NCBI GenBank assembly: GCA_026075535.2 | Contig: AP026548.1 | Span: 4,836,001 to 4,900,000 of the forward strand | Source of the DNA: Tricholoma matsutake | Lineage: Eukaryota; Basidiomycota; Agaricomycetes; Agaricales; Tricholomataceae | Direction of reading: 5' to 3' | Length of the DNA stretch: 64,000 nucleotides | Shown: positions 22,201 to 32,660 of the stretch, piece after piece | Numbering within the stretch: position 1 is the first letter of the stretch | Layout: each line of letters starts with the position of its first letter | Notes under the pieces: model-generated | What the model was told of the DNA's origin: nothing | The model's database searches: none | The model's input: the letters and a program-made list of their open reading frames with translations, nothing else | Translations under genes and position numbers: made by a program

Positions 22201-24958
22201 TCCGAGCGGCATAAGGTGAGAGCTTGAAGTTGAGCCAGGTCATAGGTGAATTAGCTAGGAAGTTAGAGATAAGGAGACCTCTCCAGTTCGACAGGTCAGT
22301 GCGTATTCCACATTTATGAAAGTAAGTGAGGTGAGTGTCTTTGATATCTCCTGGGAAACTCGCATTAATGACCGAATAATTATGTAGATCAAGAACAAGT
22401 TGGAGAACTTTGTCAGAGAGATTCTTGATGCACCACTTTTCCCATCCGTCAGGACCAGGTGAAGGACGGGGATTACCTTTATGAAGCATGGCACGGAAGT
22501 CCGCTAGATTTGCAGCAATTGGCCAGACAAAAGGGTCGTCCATGACACGTCTTTTGACTATCAAGACTGAGGGAGCTGTGAGCCATGGTTTGGGCTTGTC
22601 AGGAGGTGCAGAGCGTTTGTAGAGCCCAGTGAAATACAATCTTGTTTCTTCCACAACCAAAGCTGGGTCAGTCAAAATGACACCAGGAGTAGAGTTGGAA
22701 GGGGAACAAAGGCTGCAGATCCAGACAGCAGTTTCTTTGATGAACCACCAAGCAGTACTCCCTTAATTCGACCCAAGTCATAGCACCTAGCTCGTTCACA
22801 AATTTCAGCCTTCTTAGCGGCATAGAGTTCTTTGTGGCAACTACGTCTGGCATCAACCAAGTATTCAGTGACTGACTTGAAATGTGGCCCATCGAGAAGT
22901 GTGTACTCTGCAGAGCACCAATCAAGTATCTTCTGTGAGCCATAAGACATTTGTCGGGAGTTGCTCCAGCAAGGTGTCTGATGGCGGTGACTAGCTCCCT
23001 AATGAGAGGTGATGTGATCTTCCTCTCACCAAACCTGTAGGGTTTATTCTGTCCAAAGGTGTTATCTGCGGCCTGTTCAATGAGAGTGGTCAGCAAATTG
23101 TATCGTTCAATATAGGACTCATCGCTCGTGACTTCAGTTTGAAAAGATACAGTGTTTGATGCCACTAAAGAGTCCACCGAGTTAGTGAAGAGAGTGAACT
23201 TGTACTTATCATCCTTTGATGGATATTTGATCCTAGATGGTGGGAGGGGCCTGGATGGAACAAATGGGGTTGGGGAGGCAGCCGAGAGGTCACAGACCAT
23301 GAATTTCACAATGATCCTCACTTTCACAGCCCTGTGGTCCAATCCAGGAATCCAGGTTGGGTCAGTTGTAATTTCTGAGTCCAGAAGACAGTGGCTAGAG
23401 ACCACAACACAATCGATGATGCTGCCTCCGTCAGTTGAATGGCAACCACGACACATCCAATCAATAAAGCAATTGTGATTTGCCATAGGTCAGTACCACA
23501 AGTGTTTCTAAGAAACTCGTTGAAAGTGTGTCGTGCCAGTGCGTTATCCGAGGCGCATTCAAAGGAGGCCACTGTAGCATTAAGGTCACCAAAAAGAGAC
23601 CATGATGTTTTTGATTCTCATACCACGTCCGTCAGACATGGCCAAAATTTTAGAGATAAATCATCAGCACCCAGGTCACAAGGGGCATAGACAGAAAAAA
23701 CACAGTGAATAAAGGAGGTAGAGGAAGAGGAAAGGGAGGGAATGACAACATCAACACACATGACACAACCCTTCAAAGGTTCATGATTAAGTGGGACACA
23801 AGCCACTATTTGTAGGTCCTTTTGGACACCTAATATGATTCCCCATTTCACCAAATGCGAGGGAGCAGCATACGGTACCGCCTTCTCCTTGAAAACCTTG
23901 TAGTTGGAGATTGGAAGGTTGGAGGCGGCATTAGTCCACGTCTTAGTCTCAGAAAGTGCAAAGAAGTGAGGGGCTATCTTCATGAGAAGAGGACCTATGA
24001 ACACCAGTTTAACTGGGCTCATCAGACCGTTGGTGTTCAGTGCACAAACAGAGAGTTCAGATTGCGCATAGGTGGGCATTGCCACTGTAGAATTGACAAG
24101 TAGTGACAACAAGAGAAAGAATAACAAATAATGAAGTAGCAATGAAGAGCCCAAAGTGTGATAGAGAACACAAGGAGTTTCAAAACTGGGGACAGCCAAG
24201 ATAGGGAAAACAGGGACGATGACCTGCAGGTCATCAATGCAAGAAGCAGAAGGCAGGGAAGGGAGAACAGCAGGTCCCTCACAGCAAGAAGAGGTGGACA
24301 CGTGAACATGATCAAGAATATCAAAGGACAAGAAAGCAGGGAAAATGGGTGTGATATAAACGGGGCAACGGGCAGTACCACGTAGCAATAATTTCCTCCA
24401 CTGCGCCAGCCGAGCATCATGATCAGAGATTAGCTTCAAGATGCTGGTCAACATTGGCAAAACCTCATCAGAATCATCACTGATAAGCCGAACGCCCACA
24501 TAAACAGCTGAAGAAAGGAGTGAATTAGTTGGATAGGAGCTCACCAGGTCATCATCTAGGTCCATGATGGCATCCTGAGCAACAGATTCTGGAAGATTGA
24601 TAACCAATGATGGCACCACAGAGCACAAGACACGAGAAGTGGAAGGGCCTTGGGAACCATCCGCTTTCCTCTTCTTGGCCGAGCTCATAGGTTCGCCCAC
24701 AGATAAAGGCAGAGAAACAGACATCATGTTCGAGAGGGGAAGCAAAGCAGGAGGAGAAAATGGTGGCCCTGGGGAGACAGGAGGAGGGGGAGGAGAGGCA
24801 GCAGGGGCAGTGAGAGAAGGAACAGGGGAAGGGGGAAGCGGAGGTTGGGAGGGAGCGGACATCAAAGGTGAGGGAGAGGGGAGGAGAGGATGCCCTACAA
24901 CTGTAGCTAGCTGGTCAGAGAACTCTGAGAGGAGCTCTCTATTGTTAGCCAAGGACAC
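19240..24958 (-). pseudogene. LINE ORF2: endonuclease, reverse transcriptase, RNase H (broken)
   Basis: The first open frame (24958-23618) starts with a Pro/Ser-rich region and runs into an APE-type endonuclease: SVCALNTNGL near 24060, ALSETKTW near 23950, FSVYAP near 23700, then GDLNAT near 23590 after a TGA. GLDHRAV near 23340 is the C-terminal His-containing motif. RT follows in pieces: SPGPDGWEKW near 22450, GGPMSPF near 21880 and MAEATDDSYIAAL near 21700. The thumb/linker is 21277-20579. RNase H shows HGELIGIIGG and IYTDH (20380-20290), then GHSAESSIPSVLNA near 20130. A Cys/His cluster near 19740 (CHLGC..HH..EC) resembles the terminal zinc knuckle. Many stops; inactive. Confidence 0.85.
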
Positions 24959-24976
24959 CCCAAACTCCTCAATTGC

Positions 24977-26329
24977 CTAAACGAAGTCCTCCTTCTCCTT
25001 TCCATGTGAGAACATGGCGGCAACATGAAGACTGCTGATCCTGGACTCCTCGTCACAGATTTGAGAGCATAGCGCACCTTCCTGGCCTTGGACGAGAAGA
25101 GCATGTTGTGTCTGGCCCATACGAAGGTCAAGGTTGGAGATGGGCTCATACATCTTGCTTTGATTCGAGACTAGGTCTTCTTGCTGGTGCCTGATGACAG
25201 TGACCTCGCCACATAACTCCTGAATCTGGCGGGATAGCGACACGACATTCCCACTGATCTGGGATGCACCTTTTGCAACCTGTTCACCCAGCGAGTTCTT
25301 GTTGAGCAGGTCATCATTGTAATCCCAGAGTAGGCGGGGAGTGGAGAGCTGGTCATGGAAGCATTCACAAAAAGAATTGACGCTGTGCAGAATTTTTGCT
25401 GTGTCTGCCCACGTAGCCATAGAGAAAATTATGAGGTCAGAGTTCAGTGTTGTGGTGCATGTCTCAATCAGAGAGTGGGGAACCATCTTCTTGATCCATT
25501 TTTTGAGGACACCTTCTAGAAGATCATAGTCTTGAGCACCCTTAACGACAAGCTCAAACGGGCAATGAATAGGGATCTCCTTCAGCGGCTCTATACGAGT
25601 GCGCTCCTTGGAGACATTAGCGGGAACATCAATGAAATGTAAGGCCATGAAGCTGTCTGCCTCGGAGGGTAGAAGGAATGTGATCTGAGGACTGCCGAAT
25701 GATGTGAAGATGCTTGCAATTTTGTAACCCTTTTTCTCAATATGGGCTCTAATGAGAGGGAGATGGTCAGGAGGGATCAATGAGCGATCAGTGACACCCG
25801 GATAAAGGTCAAGGAGACAGCATGACAAGCACTTATCGCTTTTGCCTTTCTTACTCGTGCTCCATCTAACCTCAACTTCTGGTTTAGCTTCCACAATAGC
25901 ATCCATAACAAGCTCCAAGAGGTCCACATGAGGCTCCGCTTTGCCACAAGAGGAGATCTCAATGTAACATGCCAAGGAAATGTTAGAGACACAATCGCTG
26001 AAAGGCTGGGCGTCAATGCTGAAATCAACGAAGTCCTCGTAGTGGTGTTCCGACCCAAGTTTAGCCAGCAGATTCTTGATAGTGGAAGTAGGGGTCTCAT
26101 TGGGAGCAGGGACGACACCACAAACAACAAGTTGATGACCTTTTGGTAGCAAAGCAAGAGAGAATAAAGCACCATCATCTTCTGAGCAGTCGTCAGATTC
26201 TGGAGTAGTGGGCCTAGCAACACCACATTTTTTAGTGTGCAGGGTAAATGGAGGTTTGGATCTATTCAGGGTCAATGGAGGAGGGGTGATGGGAACAGGA
26301 ATGGGGGAGGGAGAGGGAGCGCTAGCCAT
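24977..26329 (-). CDS. LINE ORF1 protein
   Basis: An intact 450-codon frame begins MASAPSPSPIP, with a Pro-rich N-terminus, an acidic patch (ESDDCSEDDG), a globular middle and a probable coiled coil near residues 330-430 (QISGNVVSLSRQIQELCGEV and following heptads). It lies directly upstream of ORF2, with an 18-bp gap between its stop and the next ATG. By position it should be the RNA-binding ORF1 protein of the LINE; I see no CCHC knuckle. It is the best preserved coding sequence of this element. Confidence 0.7.
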   Translation of the reverse strand: MASAPSPSPIPVPITPPPLTLNRSKPPFTLHTKKCGVARPTTPESDDCSEDDGALFSLALLPKGHQLVVCGVVPAPNETPTSTIKNLLAKLGSEHHYEDFVDFSIDAQPFSDCVSNISLACYIEISSCGKAEPHVDLLELVMDAIVEAKPEVEVRWSTSKKGKSDKCLSCCLLDLYPGVTDRSLIPPDHLPLIRAHIEKKGYKIASIFTSFGSPQITFLLPSEADSFMALHFIDVPANVSKERTRIEPLKEIPIHCPFELVVKGAQDYDLLEGVLKKWIKKMVPHSLIETCTTTLNSDLIIFSMATWADTAKILHSVNSFCECFHDQLSTPRLLWDYNDDLLNKNSLGEQVAKGASQISGNVVSLSRQIQELCGEVTVIRHQQEDLVSNQSKMYEPISNLDLRMGQTQHALLVQGQEGALCSQICDEESRISSLHVAAMFSHGKEKEDFV

Positions 26330-26534
26330 GTTCCTGGGCCTTCAGGGTCCTGACAAAAGGGGAATTGCAGAGACGGTTTGATGGCTGTGTCTAGACAGAA
26401 AAATAAGGAGAGCGTGGTTTTGAACGGTTGAAAATTGAGCAGTGAGTTATGAGAGATCAGCAGATGAGTTTTAGAGTGTAATCAAGGCAGTACGGTCGCT
26501 GTGAGCAACATTTAAGCAGAGAGGTGGGGTGGGG

Positions 26535-26568
26535 TGGTTGTTGTTGTTGTTGTTGTTGTTGTTGTTGG
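26535..26568 (+). repeat. (GTT)n microsatellite
   Basis: About ten GTT units followed by GGTGGTGGC. A similar GTTGTTGTT tract occurs at 19042-19056 on the other side of the LINE. Confidence 0.95.
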
Positions 26569-27466
26569 TGGTGGCATTGGCGTTGGCATTAGGTGTTGGT
26601 GTTGGCATTGGTGTCGTCATCTGGCATTGGTGTTGGTGTCCATCATTGGGGGCATAGGCATTGGCATCCATCGTGGGCCCTTTGTTGGTCGTTCATCACC
26701 ACCCCCATCCACTCCGCGAGCAGTTGCTCACAGCAGAGGTGTGGGTGGTGTGTTGGTTCTGCAGTGGTGTCATCCAGGATGGGACCCATTATCACCCTGC
26801 GAGCAGGGACTCACAGTGGTGGTGGGTGGGTCCAAAGCAGATGGCCATGGGTGCAATTTCATTGTTAAAACATAGTTAGAACCTAAAAAAGACAAGAAAA
26901 ACATTAGTTAGTTGAAAACGGAACATTAAAAAAACTGTACTTGAGGCCCAAATTACATCTGTCATAGTTTGGGCATTTGCAGTGTTTGGCAGTGCAATCT
27001 GATGTAGGGGACATGGGTGTTGATGGAGTGGTGTTGGTGGAAGGACGCAGAGGAAGGGGGGAGTGGTGGCGGCAGTGATGAGGGAGGTGGTGGTTGATGT
27101 TGATGTTGGCGACATGGGTTGTGGATGTGAGAAAGTGGCACCACTTTCTTGTTTGGGTTGTGCAAATATGACCAAATGGTCTGTGTGCAGCCTGAGGTAT
27201 GTAAACCCATACTTTTTGTGCTTTTCTTTCCTTGGGCATGGCCCTATTATCACTTTATATTAGTTATATATAGGTAGCTATAGTAAGGTATATAGTATGT
27301 ATATAAACTGGTTTTTGTCATTTTAAATAAATATACAATCATTAGAACTGCAACCGATCACCAGAAAGATGTGAGGCAATCACAACCATGAAACAACTGG
27401 ACTGCAGTTCGGTTCGGTTCAGTTTCAGTTTTTTTCCGGTTGCATGAACTGGACTTTCAAACACTA
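26569..27466. other. Right arm of the hAT-like element; no gene
   Basis: Low-complexity GGTGTTG-rich sequence. It holds two copies of the GAGCAGNNGCTC palindrome (near 26717 and 26799), an intron-like segment on the minus strand at 26883-26940 (GTACAG...TTTTTTAG), and the subterminal GGTTCGGTT words. Confidence 0.5.
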
Positions 27467-27474
27467 TGCCTATC

Positions 27475-27828
27475 TGCAAATCACTCATTGGAAAACCTGT
27501 CATGGGAAATTCATTGTCACCTCAATCATTTGACCACTGTTCTGTCCTGCTCTCTATCTATCCCACTCTCTACTCCTTCACAGTTAACATCCCACTCTCT
27601 ACTTCTTCTCAGTTAACTTCTCTTACTCACAAACCAACCCAACTTTACTGGCACCCCTGATTCCATCAAATCCACCACCCTCTTTGCCTTTTCATCAGGC
27701 AGGCAATTGATGATGGGGGAACAAGTATCTTGGAGAACCAATGTTTAGGCATGCAAGACATGATGAGGAAGATGGTGGAAGAAGTGTGTATAGATGCTAC
27801 ATTTATGAACACATGGGTGGGTCAGAGG
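27475..27828 (+). other. Host sequence between two transposons, possible exon remnant
   Basis: From about 27690 a plus-strand frame reads QAIDDGG and then MQDMMRKMVEEVCIDATFMN up to 27828. After removal of the 27829-29934 element and one duplication copy, the frame continues at 29944 to a stop at 30112 (roughly 100 codons in all). I recognise no family. Confidence 0.3.
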
Positions 27829-28062
27829 GAGGTCTTTACACTCCCCCCCCCAATCCGAGTGGACTCCGCTTGGACACTCAGACAGTCCTAGGACTGTCTG
27901 AGTACTGTCCGAGGACTTTGCTCGGACTTTGCTCAGACTTCTTTGGCTGAAAGTCCTGCCAAACTAAATGTCCAGTCCAAGCTGAGTCCGAGCTGAGTCC
28001 TTGGACTGTCCAAGTGTCTGAGTGGAGTCCAAGTTGCTTATATAATTGACTGAAAAATCAGT

Positions 28063-28143
28063 GGCTACCACAGGGATTGAACCCTTGTAGTCACATGATA
28101 AAGTACAATTAAGTCAGTGATATAACAGTTAGACTAAAGCATC
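28063..28143 (-). ncRNA. tRNA-like sequence in left arm
   Basis: On the minus strand a box-A-like GCTTTAGTCTAACTG (28140-28126) is followed by a box-B-like GGGTTCAATCCCT (28084-28072), spaced as in a tRNA gene. The acceptor ends do not pair well and no normal anticodon arm is evident, so it is more like a SINE head or decayed tRNA than a working gene. It points outward, toward the element's left end. Confidence 0.45.
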
Positions 28144-28315
28144 ATTACAGATAAGTAGTTATATCTCTCTGTGTACCACCCTGGCTGTGATGACAAATCA
28201 ACACAGTCGCGTCATCAACAACGCTGGCAATGGCGCTGCCTCCTCCTTACCTCCTACCCCAATAACCAACAATGGGAATGAGCCCAAACGACAGCATTGT
28301 CATTTGGGCTCACTT

Positions 28316-28379
28316 GTAAGTGTTTTTTTACATGATTTTTGTTGTTTTGTTTAACTAACTGAAATTTCCTTGATGATAG
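28316..28379 (+). other. Intron-like segment, module 1
   Basis: GTAAGTG, T-rich tract, TAACTAAC branch-like motif, GATAG. It is preceded by an inverted repeat GAGCCCAAACGACA / TGTCATTTGGGCTC. Confidence 0.4.
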
Positions 28380-28687
28380 GTTTTATCTATGTTATAACGA
28401 CGCCGCAGCCTCAAAACCATGACAACGGCTGACACAGCCACCACCCTAGGACCCAGAACCACCGCCGCAAGCAGCTGCTTGCAGGGTGGGAATGGGTACA
28501 ACTGCAAAATGGCAAGACAATGGCAACGCTGACTTGGCCAAACAGAACGACAACGCAACGAGGCGACTGGAGACGACTGGGACTGGGAGATGGAATGACA
28601 AGGGGACAAGTGGGAAACAATGAAAGGAAGGCAAAGCAAATGAAGAAAAGGCCCAAGAGATGTCGTTTGATGTCTCTTGGGCTGTTG

Positions 28688-28731
28688 GTAAGTTTTTTTC
28701 TCTTGTTTTTGTTACTAACAAACTTTTTTAG
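28688..28731 (+). other. Intron-like segment, module 2
   Basis: GTAAGTTTTTTTC, TACTAAC branch-like motif, TTTTTTAG. It is preceded by a hairpin CCCAAGAGATG / CATCTCTTGGG-type sequence (28649-28682). Confidence 0.4.
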
Positions 28732-29057
28732 GTATTATCTAGTACTGCTGATGACGACGACAATGATGATGAGCACTCAGAACCACTGCCACGAGCAGCT
28801 GCTCACGGGATGGGAATGGGTGCAACTTTGAAATGACAAGAATGGCTACTCACACCCACCATGCAGGACACACCACCTGCCTCCAGCCTCACGAACAACT
28901 GCTCATGTGGTGGATGGTGGGTGGAATGATGACGATGGCAGGGAATGACAACAGCACCTGCTCCAGCCCTACAAGCCACTGCTCATAGGGTGGACGACAG
29001 GTGGAACGACGACGATTAGGGGAGATCCAAGAGACATCAACGTCTCTTGGGTCCTAG

Positions 29058-29112
29058 GTAAGTTTTTTTTCTTTTCTCATTTCATTTTTCAATCCTAACT
29101 AACTTTTTATAG
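29058..29112 (+). other. Intron-like segment, module 3
   Basis: GTAAGTTTTTTTTC, CTAACTAAC, TTTTATAG. It is preceded by the hairpin CCAAGAGAC ATCAAC GTCTCTTGG at 29027-29050. Confidence 0.4.
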
Positions 29113-29587
29113 GTACAAACTACTACTGGCAATGACGACAATGATGACGACACCACCACCACTGCTGCGAGCCCCTGCTCGCAGGGTGGAAGGTGAGGGG
29201 GAAGAGACGAGGGGGAAGGAGATGAGAGGGAAGGGAGACGACAACAAGAGTGGGGACACCCACAACAACACCCACCCCACGCCTATGAGCATCTGCTCGT
29301 GGGGTGGTTCAGGGGGGAGAAGAATGGGGACAGGAGAGCAAGACGGCCAAGGGACAACCTGGGGAGAGACGAACACTGCCACAAGCAACTGCTCGTGGTG
29401 GGTGTTTTTAATTTATTTTTATAATTGATAGTTACGGCCCAAGGGGAGGGCTTAGTATTATACATATTAATTACCCATATCAATTACCCCTCACACAGAT
29501 GCAAGGAGGTCAATTTAATAATCTATTCATGATATATAACAAATTAGATTTCAGTAATAAATAGATATAATGTATGTAACTTTAAAT

Positions 29588-29680
29588 GACTACTTGGCTT
29601 AAGTGGTAGAGTGTGCATGTTTCATTGTCATGTGATTGCTAGTCCAGAAGGCTGTTGGTTCAATTCCCACTGTGCACACA
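29588..29680 (+). ncRNA. tRNA-like sequence in right arm
   Basis: A good box A (TGGCTTAAGTGG, 29595-29606) and box B (GGTTCAATTCC, 29657-29667) occur with tRNA-like spacing and a longer variable region. It shares a TCATGTGA segment with the left-arm copy. It also points outward. No 3' poly(A) or T-run terminator follows directly. Confidence 0.5.
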
Positions 29681-29944
29681 TCATTTTGTGAGACTTATAA
29701 GACTTTCTCTAAGACTGGAACTCAGACTTTACTTGGTCAGTACTTTAAAAGGTGTAAATAAATGCACAATTGATGTTGTCTAAGCAAAGTCTGAGTGCAG
29801 TCCTTGGACTTACTTGGACAACTCAGACAGTCCTAGGACAGTCTGAGTGTCTGAGCAGAGTCCAAGTGAAGTCCTCGGACAGTCCGAGTGTCTGAGCGGA
29901 GTCTGCTCGGACTGGGGGGGGAGTGTAAAGTACTGGGTCAGAGG

Positions 29945-32660
29945 CCAGAGAGGAGTTCGACACAATCATCAGTGTGGCTTCTAAAGTGTGGAGAGCTGGT
30001 CATTGCCTGGGCAGTGTTGAGGTTGTTCTTGGTATGTTTTCTGTCCAGATATAACTCTTCCAGACTGACATATGCATACACAGATGAAGCAAGATTGTAT
30101 ATCATCAAATAACCACATTTTAGTTTGAATGCTTACAAGAACAAGACTACAATTGTGATCGCTCATGACCCATCCCAAGTCCTCTTCACTGTAAAAACTC
30201 CAGTGATGCCTACATATTTGGCCAATCTGTACCCTTACTTCCTCGAGTCCATCGCCATTGGCTATTGTGACTCAATGCTGTGCTTGCCATTCAGACCAAC
30301 AATGGTCAAACACAGCTGACAGCCACCATTTTGAATGTCCTCAGCCAGCTCAACAGCTCAGGCAACCAACTTACCATTAAAGCAGAGGCACTTGATACCT
30401 CATAACCCCAACACTATGTGTGATCCTTGCCCATCTTGCTGGGGGCTCATCTAATTTATTTCTGGCATCTTGGGTCTCTTGTTTTGATCAATGATGAGAA
30501 AAGTAAGCTCGGTTCTCTGCTTGTCATCCTATGTTCCTAAGTAGCCTTCCATCTAGATGCACAAGTCCACTTCGAATGAGTAATAACCACATTCACTCCT
30601 GAGCATGCATGTCTCCTCTGGGAACACTGAGCGCAATATGAGTTCCAATACAGCAACCTTGAAGCAGTGCTGAAGCTTGAAAAGCACCGCTGATGTCTAT
30701 CCTCAGGTAAGCCTATTCTCTTTCAGCTCACCCAACATCAACACTAACCCAACCTCTCTCTTTCCAACAGATCTTCCCATCAAGGGTTTCTCCCAACAAC
30801 ACTACCTAGGCATAGATTCCATTGCCTCGTAAGCCCTCAGTTTCACCATAGATTGCTGCACTCCAGCATCCCATGGACATGGCCTCAGACACACCAAAAC
30901 TCAACAATCCCTCATCTCAGCCAGCACTTCTCCAATTTGACCTGGTGCAGGTGCAGTACTGTGCAAGCGGCCTCCTTCCATCAATTACCAAAGAACTTCT
31001 TGCCAATGCCAATGTGGGAACAATTGAACAGATTGGTTTGAAGAATTATGACCCCCAGTGTGACAAGTGGAATGGTCAAGTACACTCAATTTATCTATGA
31101 ACAATTCCAGTAAGTTTGGAATTGAAAACCTACATAGTACAGGCTGCCAAATGTCCCTGTTCATCTGCGTCTTCTTGAACCTGGTCCTTTGGGTATTTAT
31201 GACTGCTTTATGCTGTACCTCAACATCATGGACTGATTCTCCCCTCTAGATGGAAAGTTCCTGGCCCCATATATAACAAGCTCACAGAGGTTCATTTGAC
31301 TATCAAGTTGCACAATCTGGGCAATTTGTTAAGTTTGTACACTGTCTCTTTTCTATCATAATAACACTAAGATTATCTTCCTTAGGTGTCAGCATCCTCA
31401 TGTTGCTCAAAAAGAATAAGCAGAGCATCAAGTTGCTGCACATCAAGACCAATAGGGCAAGGCCTGCTTGTTCGGACTGGTCATCACAGTAGTCATGCTG
31501 ATATGCAGAGAACAATTGAAAGGTTTAATCAGAAGGGGGGAGAACTGCCTGCATGTCCACAATACATAACACAAAGCCTCAGGCTGGCACACTTGGACCA
31601 ACAGCATCAGCAGGGAAGGGGCTGGTTGGAGGCTGATATAGCACACTCTTGTGTATCCTTCCCTATTTGATTTTTTTTACTTTTCTCAGCCATTCCTAGC
31701 CCTTCTCATAGTTTCCAAGTATGTACTATATCTACATTCAAACCATTGCCAGTAAGCCCATGTGGGCATTTATGGTATTTCATCCATCTTTCCTTACTTA
31801 GCTTCTCTTGTGCATCTGTACAAGGGATAGATGTAGTTTAATATACTACTTGCAAACTTGTTGTAACTGAAGTTGGAAATAACATCTGTGGCCTGAGCAT
31901 AAGAATATTTTCATTCTCCTCTGTTTAACATTCAATGGCATTCAACATTCAGTGCTCAGTCTCTCCTTCTTGCATCTCTTGGGTCATTCTTGATTTTGGA
32001 CATTTCCAGGGACAAACTTTACGTTGCCATACTGAGCAGACTTTGTGTTGCTCATTTACCTAGACCAAAACTAGACTTTAGGTCACCACATTATGATTAT
32101 GGCCAGGCTCGACCTGCAACCTTTTCAGTTAAGGGCAATATCTTGCTAAGATATCTTCATCCTGCTAACTGAGCTTGCCATTGTCTCTTGTGGTGTTGTG
32201 TGGTTCCCCTGGACTTTAAGTTGAAAACTTTCCTCAATTTGGAAGATATATCATGTCAACTGTTTTGGAGACTGGTGATTTGTTGAGATATAAAAAGGAT
32301 GATAGTGAGTTGTGATGATCTACTTGCATTGTTTCAGGTTGAATCCTCCAGCAGCTAAAATCCATGCCATGCATGGACTGGTTGGCACTATCATCCATGG
32401 TGGAAGCTTCTTCATTACATCTCCTAATTGTTTGCAGATCTTGCTTCCTCCTTTTGGTGGTGCATCCAAGATTTTTCTGCGAAGTGATGGCCTATATGGT
32501 GAAGACGACCCCATCCAATGGCCACAGCCATTCAACAGGTTCTATTCACATTACGCTGCCATTCCTAGTCATGCCTCCCTTCCCAAGCATTCCATGCAGT
32601 GGAAACCATCACCCTTACATTTCACATCTTCTACATCCCCGATTTGTGGCCTTGGGAAAT
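29945..32660 (+). other. Decayed region with short unknown coding fragments
   Basis: Short plus-strand open pieces look protein-like but belong to no family I know: 30873-31100 (LLQFDLVQVQYCASGLLPS, then KELLANANVGTIEQIGLKNY), a piece near 31260-31330 (EVHLTIKLHNLGNLL), 31386-31670, and 32312-32660 (KIHAMHGLVGTIIHGGSFF). They may be exons of one degraded gene, interrupted by the two inverted-repeat elements. At 32008-32072 a repeat shared with 18417-18480 occurs. Much of the rest is non-coding. Confidence 0.3.

Larger units (their letters stand above)
19130..26530 (-). mobile_element. LINE (APE-type, with RNase H) inserted in the hAT-like element
   Basis: A minus-strand non-LTR retrotransposon with ORF1 (26329-24977) and ORF2 (24958 down to about 19240) contains endonuclease, RT and RNase H. 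The boundaries are approximate: the 5' end lies near the (GTT)n tract at 26535 and the 3' end near GTAACATA-like repeats at 19110-19125. Similar GTTGTTG sequence flanks both sides, so insertion into a microsatellite is likely and no duplication can be defined. Confidence 0.8.
18632..27466. mobile_element. hAT-like non-autonomous DNA transposon carrying a LINE insertion
   Basis: The element begins TAGTGTTTGAAGGTC and ends with the inverted match GACTTTCAAACACTA. It is flanked by a perfect 8-bp duplication TGCCTATC (18624-18631 and 27467-27474), the duplication length and TAG-type terminus expected of hAT transposons. Subterminal regions are rich in AACCGG/GGTTTGGTC and GGTTCGG words, as in hAT ends. 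No transposase is visible; apart from the LINE the element is about 1.4 kb of low-complexity sequence. Class assignment is inference from termini only. Confidence 0.75.
27829..29934. mobile_element. Inverted-repeat element with tRNA-like arms (unclassified)
   Basis: The termini are GGAGGTCTTTACACTCCCCCC on the left and the inverse of AGTACTTTACACTCCCCCCC on the right. The inverted similarity extends inward through GTCC/GGAC-rich sequence into a tRNA-like segment on each side. The flanking repeat is GGGTCAGAG(G) (27819-27828 and 29935-29944), 9 to 10 bp, the length seen for MULE-type elements. No transposase ORF is visible. The interior is three degenerate modules, each with a palindrome, a hairpin and a GTAAGT..TAG segment. 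A second, partial copy starts near 32661. Confidence 0.65.

Noticed and set aside
26534..27263. Val/Gly- and His-rich ORFs around the GTT microsatellite and in the hAT right arm
   Set aside because: Low-complexity composition produces open frames; no domain or homologous pattern.
28063..29680. Functional tRNA genes
   Set aside because: Boxes A and B are present, but the acceptor stem does not pair and no standard anticodon arm can be drawn; called tRNA-like only.
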